A stretch of DNA of 54,188 bases from Gallionella sp. (GTDB lineage: Bacteria; Pseudomonadota; Gammaproteobacteria; Burkholderiales; Gallionellaceae), in the NCBI GenBank assembly GCA_030700315.1, contig JAUYJO010000200.1:1-54188 (forward strand), given 5' to 3'. This document shows positions 26,090 to 33,930 of this stretch, piece after piece. Under the pieces are notes generated by a model. The model was not told the DNA's origin, ran no database searches, and saw only the letters and a program-made list of their open reading frames with translations. A program made the position numbers and the translations under genes. The first letter of the stretch is position 1; each line of letters starts with the position of its first letter.

Positions 26090-26337
26090 TTATCCTAACG
26101 GTCATGGCAAGCACGCCGCCCCTGATTATGAAACTTGCCATGACCGTTTCCCCCTATCCAACTTTCCCCCGCAAGCGGGAGAAAGGGCAAACGAATCGCT
26201 ACGCGAGTTTCACGTTAACGGGCATGGCAAAGATGCCACCCCTGGTTATGAAACTTGCCATGCCCGTTTCCCTCACCTCAATCCTCTCCCGCTTGCGGGA
26301 GAGGAGGCAAACGAATCGCTGCGCGAGTTTCACGTTA
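26090..26337. repeat. Tandem duplicated intergenic unit (about 125 bp x 2)
   Basis: Two successive copies (about 26090-26215 and 26216-26337) share the order: ACGGKCATGGCAA, CCCCTGRTTATGAAACTTGCC, ATGMCCGTTTCCC, a short GCAAGCGGGAG hairpin, then GCAAACGAATCGCTRCGCGA and GTTTCACGTTAA. Each has an internal inverted pair (CATGGCAAG/CTTGCCATG). A third, partial copy in opposite orientation lies at 33700-33760 at the edge of the broken permease-thioredoxin region. No transposase is near. Confidence 0.8.
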
Positions 26338-26420
26338 AGCCGGACGAGCCGGAACCAAAATATAGGTCGAGCCATGCCCGACTAATGTGCAACCAACGCT
26401 GTGCGCCTGGCACTTCGCCT

Positions 26421-26517
26421 CCCCCTTTGAAAAAGGGGGATTGAGGGGGATTTAAAGGGTGTCGCTCTCTCGTCACCATTTGCAAATCCCCCCTACCCCC
26501 CTTTTTCAAAGGGGGGT
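26421..26517. repeat. CCCCCTTTGAAAAAGGGGG palindrome family
   Basis: Imperfect palindrome between arsA and acr3 with arms CCCCCTTTGAAAAAGGGGG and CCCCCTTTTTCAAAGGGGGG, related to 4850-4944. In between is GGTGTCGCTCTCTCGTCACC, similar to the GGTGGCGAGAGAGCGGCGC core of the other copy in reverse. The rest of the 26085-26629 gap holds no gene. Confidence 0.75.
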
Positions 26518-26629
26518 AAAAAACCATCACAGCCTTGAAGGAAAAACTCCCTCCCATTTTTGCCCAAACCAGACGAACCTAACCCAAAAAAGCAGTTAAT
26601 GCGTCCAACTATCAGTCCGGGTCGGAAAT

Positions 26630-28384
26630 TTATCCGGCAGCCAGTTCCAGCAAGCGCGTTACGCCGACCGGCTCATCCTTGAGCAGGGGAACAACCGCAT
26701 AACGCTGCGCATGCAGGCTGGCGACCGTATCAATTTCATGCAATTCGTTCGCCGCTCTCTGGCGCAGCAGCGGCGATTTGGCCGAAGCCGCCGCCACGCT
26801 GGTATTGATGATCCATGCCCAGGGTTCGATCCCGGCGCGGCGCAAATCGGCTTGCAGGTTCGCCGCTTCCAATACCGGCGTGGTTTCTGCCAGGGTCGCG
26901 ATCAGCACCTTGGTTTGCTTCATATCCTGAAGTTGCATCATCGGGGTGGTGAAATTCATTCCCTTGTTGACCATCTGCCGCGATACTTCCCGGTGATAAG
27001 CGCCCGTCGCATCGAGCAGCAGCAACGTGTGCCCGGTCGGCGCGGTATCCATGACCACAAACTTTTTGCCTGCCTCGCGAATGATGCGGGAGAAAGCCTG
27101 AAACACGGCAATCTCTTCGGTGCAGGGCGAGCGCAAATCTTCTTCCAGCAGCGCGCGGCCTTGTGCATCGAGCTGCGCGCCTTTTGTTTCCAGCACATGC
27201 TGGCGATAGCGTTCGGTTTCCTCATGCGGGTCAATGCGGCTTACCGTCAGATTTTCGAGGGAGCCGATCAGCGTTTCCGACAAGTGCGCGGCGGGATCGG
27301 ATGTCGTGAGATGCACTGGCAATCCGCGATGCGCCAGCTCCACCGCAATAGCCGCCGCCAGCGTGGTTTTGCCCACACCGCCCTTGCCCATCAGCATCAC
27401 CAGGCCATGGCCGTCTGCGGCGATGCCATCAACCAGTTCAGACAAATGCGGCTCGTCAAACAATATGGGGTTGTCGGCCAAGTCTAGTGCGAGCGGCGGC
27501 GTATCTGTCAGCAACTGGTGCAGGGCATCCAGGCCAACGAGATTAAAGGATTTAAGTTCAACCTTATCCAAAGGCAGCGCCTTCAATACGTCGGGGATTG
27601 CGTTCAGCGCGGCGAGTTCACGTTCGTGTATGGCCGCAGCCAGCGGGTCACTTTCCGCTTCTATTTTTGGCAGGATGCCGTTGATGACCAGATACTGCTG
27701 CCTCAGGCCGATGGCCGCGAGTTCTTCATGCGTGCGCGCGACTTCGCGCAAAGTGGCCTGCTGCGCGCGGGCGACCAGAATCAGCCGGGTGCGCTTGCCA
27801 TCGGCCAGCGCATCGACCGCAGCTTTGTATTGTTCCCGCTGTTTTTCCAGGCCGGCCAAGGGGCCGAGGCACGACGCATCGCCTTTGCCTTCTTCCAGGA
27901 AGCCGCTCCATGCGCCGGGCAGTTGCAGCAGCCGGATCGTATGCCCCGTTGGCGCAGTGTCGAAGATGATGTGGTCGTAATCTTGGGTCAATGCAGAATC
28001 GATCAGCAGCGCAGTGAATTCATCGAAGGCCGCAATTTCGGTGGTGCATGCGCCGGAGAGTTGCTCCTCGATACCCTTGACTACCGTGTCCGGCAACACG
28101 CCGCGCACCGGGCCGACGATGCGATCCCGATAGGCCTGCGCCGCTGCCTGCGGATCGATTTCCAGCGCGGCCAGATTCGGGACAGCGGGAATGGCGGTGA
28201 TGTGGTTGCCGATGCTGATGCCGAACACCTGCCCGACGTTGGAGGCCGGGTCGGTGCTGACCAGCAGCACGCGCTTCTCGGTTGCCGCCAGCAGGATTGC
28301 CGTGGCGCAGGCGATTGAGGTCTTGCCCACGCCCCCTTTGCCGGTAAAGAATAAAAAGCGCGGTGGCTGATCGAGAAATTTCAT
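26630..28384 (-). CDS. arsA: Arsenite-stimulated ATPase ArsA
   Basis: ArsA is a cytoplasmic ATPase that powers or regulates arsenite export. The 584-residue protein is the typical fused dimer: an N-half with P-loop FTGKGGVGKTSIACA (about residue 13) and a C-half with P-loop MGKGGVGKTTLAAAI (about residue 330). Each half has the DTAPTGHT switch motif, once as FDTAPTGHTIRLLQ and once as MDTAPTGHTLLLLD. Metalloid-site cysteines are visible in GACTTEIAAFDE and RSPCTEEIAVF. ATG 28384 gives the family start; the frame upstream to 28684 overlaps arsD and is not coding. Most characterised ArsA works with ArsB, but pairing with ACR3 is also known. Confidence 0.95.
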   Translation of the reverse strand: MKFLDQPPRFLFFTGKGGVGKTSIACATAILLAATEKRVLLVSTDPASNVGQVFGISIGNHITAIPAVPNLAALEIDPQAAAQAYRDRIVGPVRGVLPDTVVKGIEEQLSGACTTEIAAFDEFTALLIDSALTQDYDHIIFDTAPTGHTIRLLQLPGAWSGFLEEGKGDASCLGPLAGLEKQREQYKAAVDALADGKRTRLILVARAQQATLREVARTHEELAAIGLRQQYLVINGILPKIEAESDPLAAAIHERELAALNAIPDVLKALPLDKVELKSFNLVGLDALHQLLTDTPPLALDLADNPILFDEPHLSELVDGIAADGHGLVMLMGKGGVGKTTLAAAIAVELAHRGLPVHLTTSDPAAHLSETLIGSLENLTVSRIDPHEETERYRQHVLETKGAQLDAQGRALLEEDLRSPCTEEIAVFQAFSRIIREAGKKFVVMDTAPTGHTLLLLDATGAYHREVSRQMVNKGMNFTTPMMQLQDMKQTKVLIATLAETTPVLEAANLQADLRRAGIEPWAWIINTSVAAASAKSPLLRQRAANELHEIDTVASLHAQRYAVVPLLKDEPVGVTRLLELAAG

Positions 28385-28410
28385 GGCAGTGGCTCCAGGT
28401 TGATTAAGGT

Positions 28411-28785
28411 TCAACCACATTTGCTGCCGGAACAGCAGTCTTGTGACTTCGCGGCAGTAGCGTCCGCCTCGCCCGATGCGCCGGAAACACCGGCGAAGCG
28501 CGCCAACTCTTTGCGCGTGGGATAGCGTCCGGCCAGGGTAATCTCGCCATCGACCAGCACCAGCGGCAAACCTTCCGCCCCGGATCGCTCCAGAAAAGCT
28601 TTCACCACAGGATTTTCGGCGAAGGCCATTGGCTGTTGCGCGAGGTTGAAACGTTCGATCTGGCCGCCAGATTGCTTGAGCCAATCCACATCCGCACTAA
28701 AGTCCACCAGCGCCTGATCCACCTCTGTCCCGCACACACCCGAGCTGCAACACAGCGCCGGATCGAATACTTGTAATTTACCCAT
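28411..28785 (-). CDS. arsD: Arsenic metallochaperone ArsD
   Basis: ArsD carries arsenite to ArsA and can act as a weak repressor. The 124-residue protein has the chaperone cysteines near the start (CCSSGVCGTEVD, three thiols), the thioredoxin-like fold with SGAEGLPLVLVDGEITLAGR, and a second cysteine cluster at the end (CCSGSKCG). ATG 28785 follows AAGGAGATTGTG; GTG 28788 is an alternative start. It lies directly before arsA, as usual. Confidence 0.95.
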   Translation of the reverse strand: MGKLQVFDPALCCSSGVCGTEVDQALVDFSADVDWLKQSGGQIERFNLAQQPMAFAENPVVKAFLERSGAEGLPLVLVDGEITLAGRYPTRKELARFAGVSGASGEADATAAKSQDCCSGSKCG

Positions 28786-28798
28786 CACAATCTCCTTA

Positions 28799-29299
28799 TC
28801 AATCTTGAATGCGCCCGATTTCGGCGAGCTTTTCTTTCAGAGCGAGCTTGTCCAGCTTCTCGATGGGCAAACTCAAGAACAGTTGAATGCGCCGCGCCAA
28901 TTGTTCGGCGGCTTTCTTGAACGCTGCGCGCCGCGCTTCTTCGCCCTCGACATGCGCCGGATCGGGAATGCCCCAATGCGCCGTGGCGGGCTTACCCAGC
29001 CACAGCGGGCAAGCTTCACCCGCCGCGTTGTCGCACACGGTGAAGATGAAATCAAACTCCGGCGCGCCGGGTGCGGCAAACTCGTCCCAGCTCTTGCTGC
29101 GCAGCCCTTCAGTGCCATGCCCTTGCGCTTGCAACCATTCCAATGCGCCGGGGTTGACACTGCCCGCAGGTTTGCTGCCCGCGCTGTAGGCTTTGAATTT
29201 GCCCTTGCCCAACACATTGAACAGTACTTCGCCCAAAATGCTGCGCGCGGAATTTCCGGTGCACAGCACCAGCACGTTATAGATCTTATCTTGCTGCAT
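28799..29299 (-). CDS. arsC: Thioredoxin-type arsenate reductase ArsC
   Basis: ArsC reduces arsenate to arsenite. This is the low-molecular-weight phosphatase-like class: NVLVLCTGNSARSILGEVLF contains the CX5R anion loop, and the resolving cysteine pair is in FTVCDNAAGEACPLW, matching Cys 82 and 89 of the staphylococcal enzyme. The 166 residues include a longer C-terminal helical tail than the 131-residue plasmid enzyme. Reduction by thioredoxin is expected. It precedes arsD and follows the SUF-like pair. Confidence 0.95.
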   Translation of the reverse strand: MQQDKIYNVLVLCTGNSARSILGEVLFNVLGKGKFKAYSAGSKPAGSVNPGALEWLQAQGHGTEGLRSKSWDEFAAPGAPEFDFIFTVCDNAAGEACPLWLGKPATAHWGIPDPAHVEGEEARRAAFKKAAEQLARRIQLFLSLPIEKLDKLALKEKLAEIGRIQD

Positions 29300-29352
29300 T
29301 CGTTCTCCATTTACAAAATCATCTATGCCGGACAGGGCGCGCCTCCAGGCCC

Positions 29353-30288
29353 TCAGCGCAGCAAGCCGCCAACGATGCGATGCACCGCTTCTTCCGGCGA
29401 CAGCCCGCGCGCCATCAGGGTCTCCATCTGCTGGCGGTCAACGCTGCCGATGGCGGCCTCGTGGGTCACCTTGGCTTCGGGGTGGGTCACCTTGACGATT
29501 GGGCTTGCGCTCACCACCCCGCGATCCTTGATGATTTCGGTGCAGTCCACATGCCCGCGCGCACCGGCGGCGTTGCCCTCGGTGATGCCGATCACTTCCG
29601 CGCTGGCATCGTCCTCCACCGCCACGCGTGACTTGATCAGGCCACGGGCGTTGCGTCCGGCGAGCACCAGCCGCTCCTTTATCCTGATCCTGTCCGCACC
29701 GTGGCCGAATACCTTGCTGGTGAACTCGGCTACTGCGTCTTCGCCGACCGTCACGTCGAAATCCACGTCCAGCATGCCGACCATGCCGGTGACCAGGGAA
29801 AAGTCGGAGAACAGGCGCGCGCCACGCTCCAGTTCTATCCTGGCGCGTGGTACGACTTCGATGCCGCCCGACGCGCCGTGGTAATGCGCCTCCTGATAGC
29901 GCATCTCGGCACCCGGCCCGATCCTGATGACGGCTTGCATGGTGTGGCGCGCCTGTTCGGGCACCGAGAACAGGCAGTGCGACCACAGCGTGGCTTTCGC
30001 ATTCGCGCCCATGACCAGTTCCAGTGTTACGTTCTGCACGCCGGTGCGTTCGAACAGGCCGAAGCACAGATGGATCGGCTGCTCGACCTGGCGGCCTTCC
30101 TCGATGACGACCTTGGCCGTAATGCCCTGATCCGATGCATGGGGAGTGATCTGCACACCGGGAATGGATTGCTGGCTGACAATCTGGTGGCCGTGGGCCA
30201 CCACATGGGCGCTGTCGCCGGACAATATCCCGGCGGGGTCTGCCCCGGCCACTTTCAACGCCTGGAAAAAACGTTGCATATCAACCAT
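29353..30288 (-). CDS. SufB/SufD-like Fe-S scaffold protein (SmsB-like)
   Basis: SUF-family scaffold protein with a right-handed beta-helix core, expected to work with the ABC ATPase encoded just upstream. From ATG 30288 it has 311 residues, much shorter than SufB (about 480) and SufD (about 420), and close to the minimal two-gene SUF-like systems called SmsCB. Family signatures are LFERTGVQNVTLELVMGANA, RYQEAHYHGASGGIEVVPR, SRVAVEDDASAEVIGITEG and the C-terminal SPIVKVTHPEAKVTHEAAIG, then SVDRQQMETLMARGLSPEEA. No sufS, sufE or sufU is near. The start overlaps the ATPase gene by eight bases. The role inside an arsenic island is unknown. Confidence 0.83.
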   Translation of the reverse strand: MVDMQRFFQALKVAGADPAGILSGDSAHVVAHGHQIVSQQSIPGVQITPHASDQGITAKVVIEEGRQVEQPIHLCFGLFERTGVQNVTLELVMGANAKATLWSHCLFSVPEQARHTMQAVIRIGPGAEMRYQEAHYHGASGGIEVVPRARIELERGARLFSDFSLVTGMVGMLDVDFDVTVGEDAVAEFTSKVFGHGADRIRIKERLVLAGRNARGLIKSRVAVEDDASAEVIGITEGNAAGARGHVDCTEIIKDRGVVSASPIVKVTHPEAKVTHEAAIGSVDRQQMETLMARGLSPEEAVHRIVGGLLR

Positions 30289-31027
30289 GGCAGGTCTCCC
30301 CGTCGCAGCGCCTGCACAGACGCGCCTTGTAATGCGCCACCACCTCTTCGGGCGAGCCGCCGAACACGATGCGGCCACCGCACAACTGGGAGGCACGGTC
30401 AGCGTGTGCGGCCAACTCTTCCTGATGGGTGATGAGCAGCACTGCCGAACCGGTTTCGCGGAAAGATTCGATCACGGAAATAATTTCCCCCAGCGACAGC
30501 ATATCCACCCCTGCCGTGGGTTCATCGAGGATCGCCAGTTTCGGCCCCATCGCCAGCAGGGCGGCGAGTTCCACCCGCTTGCGTTCACCGCCACTCAGCG
30601 TCTTGTCCACCATGCGGGAAAGGTATTCCCGGTGCGGCAGCCCGACGCGGTCGAGACACTCGGCAGCGCTGCTGCCGGTGCTGCCAAGGGCAAGGTATTC
30701 TGCCACCGTCAGCCCCTCGAAGCGGGCCGGTTCCTGCCAGGCCAGACTGATCCCCAGCCGCGCCCGCACATGGATGGGGAGTTCGGCGATGTATCGTTCG
30801 TCAAACAGCATCTCGCCGTTTTCCGGCCGGTATCCCCCGCAACCCATGATGCAATAGGCCAGGCTGCTCTTGCCCGAGCCGTTGGCACCCAGCAGGGCAT
30901 GAATTTCGCCGGGGTAAAGAGTCAGTTCCACATCCTGCAACACCGGTCGCCCATTCAGGCGCAGGGAGATATGGCGCAATTCCAGCAGCGGTGCGCCGTT
31001 CACATCGGAGGAGTCATTCCCGTTCAT
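30281..31027 (-). CDS. SufC-like ABC ATPase (SmsC-like)
   Basis: Soluble ABC ATPase of the SufC type. The 248-residue protein has Walker A GANGSGKSS (about residues 47-55), the signature KTLSGGERKRVELAALLAMG, Walker B LAILDEPTAGVDMLSL and a switch His in LLITHQEELAAHADRAS. It ends in a cysteine-rich tail, ARLCRRCDGETCHG, with three cysteines in 14 residues, which ordinary SufC lacks and which could bind metal. ATG 31027 lies inside the end of the CDF exporter gene (14-base overlap), and the stop overlaps the scaffold gene, so expression is coupled to both. Confidence 0.85.
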   Translation of the reverse strand: MNGNDSSDVNGAPLLELRHISLRLNGRPVLQDVELTLYPGEIHALLGANGSGKSSLAYCIMGCGGYRPENGEMLFDERYIAELPIHVRARLGISLAWQEPARFEGLTVAEYLALGSTGSSAAECLDRVGLPHREYLSRMVDKTLSGGERKRVELAALLAMGPKLAILDEPTAGVDMLSLGEIISVIESFRETGSAVLLITHQEELAAHADRASQLCGGRIVFGGSPEEVVAHYKARLCRRCDGETCHG

Positions 31028-31907
31028 GGTGTATCCAGTTGATCGTTTGCACGAGGGGTTCCGGCTGGAGCGTGACGTGTTCGATGCCGTAGTGTTCATG
31101 TAACAGTTCCCGGCTCTGCGCCAGAATACTTTCCCAATTCCCTATGTCCTCAACCAGCAAATGTGCGCTAAGCATGGTTTGCTCCGAATTGACGCTCCAC
31201 ACATGCAGGTCATGCACCGAGATCACCCCTGGCACACCCGCCATCCCACGTCCCACTTCTTCCAGTGACAAATGCAATGGCACCCCCTCCATAATACCGT
31301 GCAGCGCTTCGCGCAGCAGGCGCAGGCTGGAGAACAGGATCAGTGCGCCGATAGCCAGCGACAGCATCGGATCAATGGGCGTCCAGCCGGTGAAGGCGAT
31401 GACCAGCCCCGACAGGAGCGCCGCCACCGAACCGAGCAGGTCGCCCATGACATGCAGCAGGGCAGCGCGCGTGTTGAGGTTCTTCTCGCCGCGTGAAAGC
31501 AGCCACGCCACCAGCAGGTTGATGGCCAAGCCGATGGCGGCAGTGATCGAGACCGCTTCGCCCTGCACCGGCATAGGTGTCTGTAAACGCTCGACGGCGG
31601 AGATGGTCAGCCAGGCCACCAAGGCAAGCAGGCTCAGACTGTTGAGCAGAGCGGCGACGAACTCGGCACGGCCAAGACCATAGCTGTGCCGGGGAGAAGG
31701 TGGCCGCCGCGCCAGCCAGGCCGCGCCTGCCGCCAGAGCCAGGGCAACAGCATCGTTGACCATGTGACCGGCATCCGCCACCAGCGCCAGCGAACCAGCC
31801 CACAGGCCGACGCCCGCTTCGACGGCGGCGAAGCCTATGGTGAGCAGGGTGGCGACAAGCAGGATATTGCCGCTGCCGCCGTGTGCGTGATCGTGCTCGT
31901 GACTCAT
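31014..31907 (-). CDS. CDF-family divalent metal cation exporter
   Basis: Cation diffusion facilitator (CzcD/ZitB type) that exports zinc, cadmium, cobalt or related ions against protons. The 297-residue protein starts with a His-rich tail (MSHEHDHAHGGS), has six helices with the paired metal-site motifs DAGHMVNDA and HVMGDLLGS, and ends in a cytoplasmic metal-binding domain with HDLHVWSVNSEQTMLSAHLL. It is the first gene of the CDF-smsC-smsB overlap group. Substrate specificity cannot be set from sequence alone. Confidence 0.92.
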   Translation of the reverse strand: MSHEHDHAHGGSGNILLVATLLTIGFAAVEAGVGLWAGSLALVADAGHMVNDAVALALAAGAAWLARRPPSPRHSYGLGRAEFVAALLNSLSLLALVAWLTISAVERLQTPMPVQGEAVSITAAIGLAINLLVAWLLSRGEKNLNTRAALLHVMGDLLGSVAALLSGLVIAFTGWTPIDPMLSLAIGALILFSSLRLLREALHGIMEGVPLHLSLEEVGRGMAGVPGVISVHDLHVWSVNSEQTMLSAHLLVEDIGNWESILAQSRELLHEHYGIEHVTLQPEPLVQTINWIHHERE

Positions 31908-31991
31908 GTTTTTAACCCGTTGTTATCATTACCCTATACAGGTAGTCCGCTATTTGTCTGTACGCTGGTGATCATAAAGCCCTCTTCCATT

Positions 31992-32204
31992 CTAGCCGCA
32001 ACACCCTGTCTTGCCCGTGGAATGCGCCATCTGGATCGGAGGACAAGGAACACTGCCGTAAGCGCAGAACACGCAACAGTCGCCCGGCTCGGTATTACAC
32101 GAAGGACACTGATGAAACCACTGGCAGGCATCGGTAGGCATGGCCAGCATTTCGGCATGGCCGCATATCGGGCAAGTCAGCAGTGATTCAAGCTGCAACT
32201 TCAT
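31992..32204 (-). CDS. GDCCVxC-motif small zinc-ribbon-like protein
   Basis: Short 70-residue protein with nine cysteines: TCPICGHAEM, QCPSCNTEPGDCCVFCAYG and a C-terminal GCCG. The GDCCVxC motif defines a small family often found beside thiol-redox and metal-resistance genes, in which some members carry selenocysteine; here all positions are TGC/TGT cysteine codons. The function of the family is unknown. It lies six bases after the small thioredoxin gene and probably belongs to the same transcript. Confidence 0.8.
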   Translation of the reverse strand: MKLQLESLLTCPICGHAEMLAMPTDACQWFHQCPSCNTEPGDCCVFCAYGSVPCPPIQMAHSTGKTGCCG

Positions 32205-32210
32205 GATGTT

Positions 32211-32405
32211 TTACAGCCATCCGGCAATCTTGTCGCGACCCGGCACGCCGCCCGCATGCACCACCTTGCCGTCCACCACCACGCCGGGCGTGGACATTAC
32301 GCCGTAAGCCATGATTTCCTGAATATCTTCCACTTTCTCCAGCCCGATTTCCACGCCTTTTTCTTTCGCCATATCCTCAATGAGCTTCATCTTTTCTGCG
32401 TTCAT
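32211..32405 (-). CDS. Small thioredoxin-like protein lacking its CxxC
   Basis: The 64-residue product matches the small thioredoxin/glutaredoxin-like family (redox-active disulfide protein 2 type) from the first helix on: EDMAKEKGVEIGLEKVEDIQ, then EIMAYGVMSTPGVVVDG and GGVPGRDKIAGWL. The family's opening strand and CxxC site, normally about 12-14 residues between Met-Asn and this helix, are absent. Start codon and ribosome site (GGAGGTCACA before ATG 32405) are intact. It is probably an internal deletion variant without redox activity, so either decaying or acting as a binding module. Confidence 0.72.
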   Translation of the reverse strand: MNAEKMKLIEDMAKEKGVEIGLEKVEDIQEIMAYGVMSTPGVVVDGKVVHAGGVPGRDKIAGWL

Positions 32406-32492
32406 TGTGACCTCCATTTCTCATAAAATGAAACGTGAAGCCAAGCCAACAGCCCGGCAACACCGGTATGCCAGGCAGGGAGAAAACCCGTC

Positions 32493-33197
32493 TTAACGCA
32501 GCCATCCCGCCATTTCGGCGGCGAGATAAATTGCGTAGCCGACCAGCAACATACCGGCGAGCCGGGTGAACAACCAATTGACCCGCCCGGCCCAACGCGA
32601 GCGTGCCAGCCACTGGGCGAACCCGACCGAGCTACCCGCTGCCAGCAGCAGCGCACCATGACCGAGCGAGTAAAGAAACATCAGGGCGGTGCCAAACATC
32701 ACATCCTGCTGATTGCCAATCAGCGCCAGGATGCCGACCATGACCGGCGTGGCGCAGGGGGCAAAGACGATGCCGGAAAGCGCGCCCATGGCGAAGGCGC
32801 CCAAAGCACCCTTCCAGTGGTTCGGGGTGTGCCCGTTTGCCCCGCACTGCGCACTACGCATACCGGGTAATGCGCGCCCCGCCAGCAGACTCACCCCCGC
32901 CACCAGCGCAAGCGTAATCAAAATAACGCGCCACAGCCCGCCCATAGGCAGAAAGTACGCACCGGCAAGCGCGATCGCCAAACCCACCCCGGTAAAAGCC
33001 AGCGATAAACCGAGCACAAATGCTCCGGCATAAAAGAACGCGCGCCCTCGACTGCCGTCGCCGTAGCCGCCAACGTAGCCGACAACCAGCGGCATCGCGG
33101 CCACCGTGCAGGGCGATGCCGACGACGCCAGCCCGGCCAGCAAGACCGTGGCAGCGGCGGCCATCGGGTAAGCCGCAATCAGTGCTTCGCTGCTCAT
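32493..33197 (-). CDS. CcdA/DsbD-like thiol-disulfide membrane transporter
   Basis: Six-helix inner-membrane protein of the CcdA family that moves reducing equivalents from cytoplasmic thioredoxin to periplasmic partners. The 234 residues contain the two redox cysteines in SSASPCTVAAMPLVVGYV and GIVFAPCATPVMVGILALIG, each after a Pro/Ser-rich turn as in the family. The start overlaps the upstream thioredoxin lipoprotein gene by four bases (ATGA), which points to a joint role. It may also serve cytochrome c maturation, relevant given the multiheme genes in this window. Confidence 0.88.
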   Translation of the reverse strand: MSSEALIAAYPMAAAATVLLAGLASSASPCTVAAMPLVVGYVGGYGDGSRGRAFFYAGAFVLGLSLAFTGVGLAIALAGAYFLPMGGLWRVILITLALVAGVSLLAGRALPGMRSAQCGANGHTPNHWKGALGAFAMGALSGIVFAPCATPVMVGILALIGNQQDVMFGTALMFLYSLGHGALLLAAGSSVGFAQWLARSRWAGRVNWLFTRLAGMLLVGYAIYLAAEMAGWLR

Positions 33198-33631
33198 CCT
33201 GGCGTGGCGCTCAGGCCAAGACGGGCGATGACCTCGGCCTCGGTAAGAATGCCCATGTGGCGTCCGATTTCATGCCCGTGCGCATCGAAAAATACCTGCG
33301 TCGGAATGAGTCGGATTTGATATATATCCTGGGCTTCAAAATCTTTGCTGATGTCGATGTTCAGCACATTGGCGCGGCCTTGGGTGTGTTGGGCAACGCT
33401 GTCGAGCACAATTTTCATTTCACGGCAGGAGGCGCAACCCACGGCGCCAAATTCGACGATGGTCGGCAGCCCTGAAGCGACAGCGTTCTGCACCAGCTTT
33501 ACAGCAGGCGACGTTGATGTCAGCTTCACGTCAGGCAATGTTGCTGTCGAAATGTCGTTGCCGCAAGCGGTCAGGATACCCAGCAAGACGACGGCAAGGA
33601 ACTGGCGACTCATGTTGTTCAAGTGTGACAA
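33194..33631 (-). CDS. Periplasmic thioredoxin-fold lipoprotein
   Basis: Membrane-tethered thioredoxin. A lipoprotein signal (FLAVVLLGILTACGN, lipobox LTAC) is followed by a thioredoxin fold with the active site VEFGAVGCASCREMK and the cis-Pro region IRLIPTQVFFDAHGHE. TTG 33631, eight bases after AAAGGAG, gives 145 residues; ATG 33613 (139 residues) has no clear ribosome site but is possible. It is coupled to the CcdA gene and is its likely periplasmic electron acceptor. Confidence 0.85.
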   Translation of the reverse strand: MSHLNNMSRQFLAVVLLGILTACGNDISTATLPDVKLTSTSPAVKLVQNAVASGLPTIVEFGAVGCASCREMKIVLDSVAQHTQGRANVLNIDISKDFEAQDIYQIRLIPTQVFFDAHGHEIGRHMGILTEAEVIARLGLSATPG

Positions 33632-33699
33632 TTTTTCTGCTCCTTTAGCTTGCATCGCGCCGCCAGATTCCGGACAGCACCGGCGGATATTCAAATCAA

Positions 33700-33760
33700 A
33701 TTCGTTAACGTGAAACTCGCGCAGCGATTCGTTTGCCTCCTCGCCATGCCCGTTAGCCAC
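33700..33760. repeat. Partial copy of the 26090-26337 repeat unit
   Basis: In reverse complement this stretch contains CGGGCATGGCGAGGAGGCAA, then ACGAATCGCTGCGCGAGTTT and CACGTTAACG, matching the end of the tandem unit downstream of acr3. It forms the last codons of the chimeric frame derived from the broken permease and thioredoxin genes. Confidence 0.75.
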
Positions 33761-33930
33761 ACTTCAATTTCTTCGGCGCGTGGCAGACCTCTGAACGCTA
33801 TTTTGCCATCATGTAACACGGCGGGTGTTTGCTGAAAGAGAATCCCCAGCGCATCGGCATCTTTGCGCAGGTCAATTTCCAGCCGGATACCCAACCCTGC
33901 CGCCGCGCAGGACAGGCGTTTCTCCATAAC
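33747..33930 (-). pseudogene. Remnant of a small thioredoxin-like gene
   Basis: The peptide LGIRLEIDLRKDADALGILF, then TPAVLHDGKIAFRGLP and EEIEVWLTG, resembles the second half of small thioredoxin-like proteins (helix, cis-Pro strand, GLPR turn). The CxxC half is missing, and the fragment is joined in frame to the cut end of the permease, giving a chimeric reading frame at 33691-34029. It is most likely a deletion product rather than a working gene. Confidence 0.6.

Noticed and set aside
24918..26444. Open frame of about 508 codons on the + strand
   Set aside because: Antisense to acr3 and running through the tandem repeat. The product is low-complexity Gln/His/Arg-rich and has no recognisable domain.
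26085..26629. Insertion sequence between arsA and acr3
   Set aside because: Only palindromic and tandem repeats are present; no transposase frame or paired terminal inverted repeats with target duplication could be seen.
31992..32204. Selenocysteine in the GDCCVxC protein
   Set aside because: All relevant positions are ordinary cysteine codons, and no in-frame TGA interrupts the reading frame.
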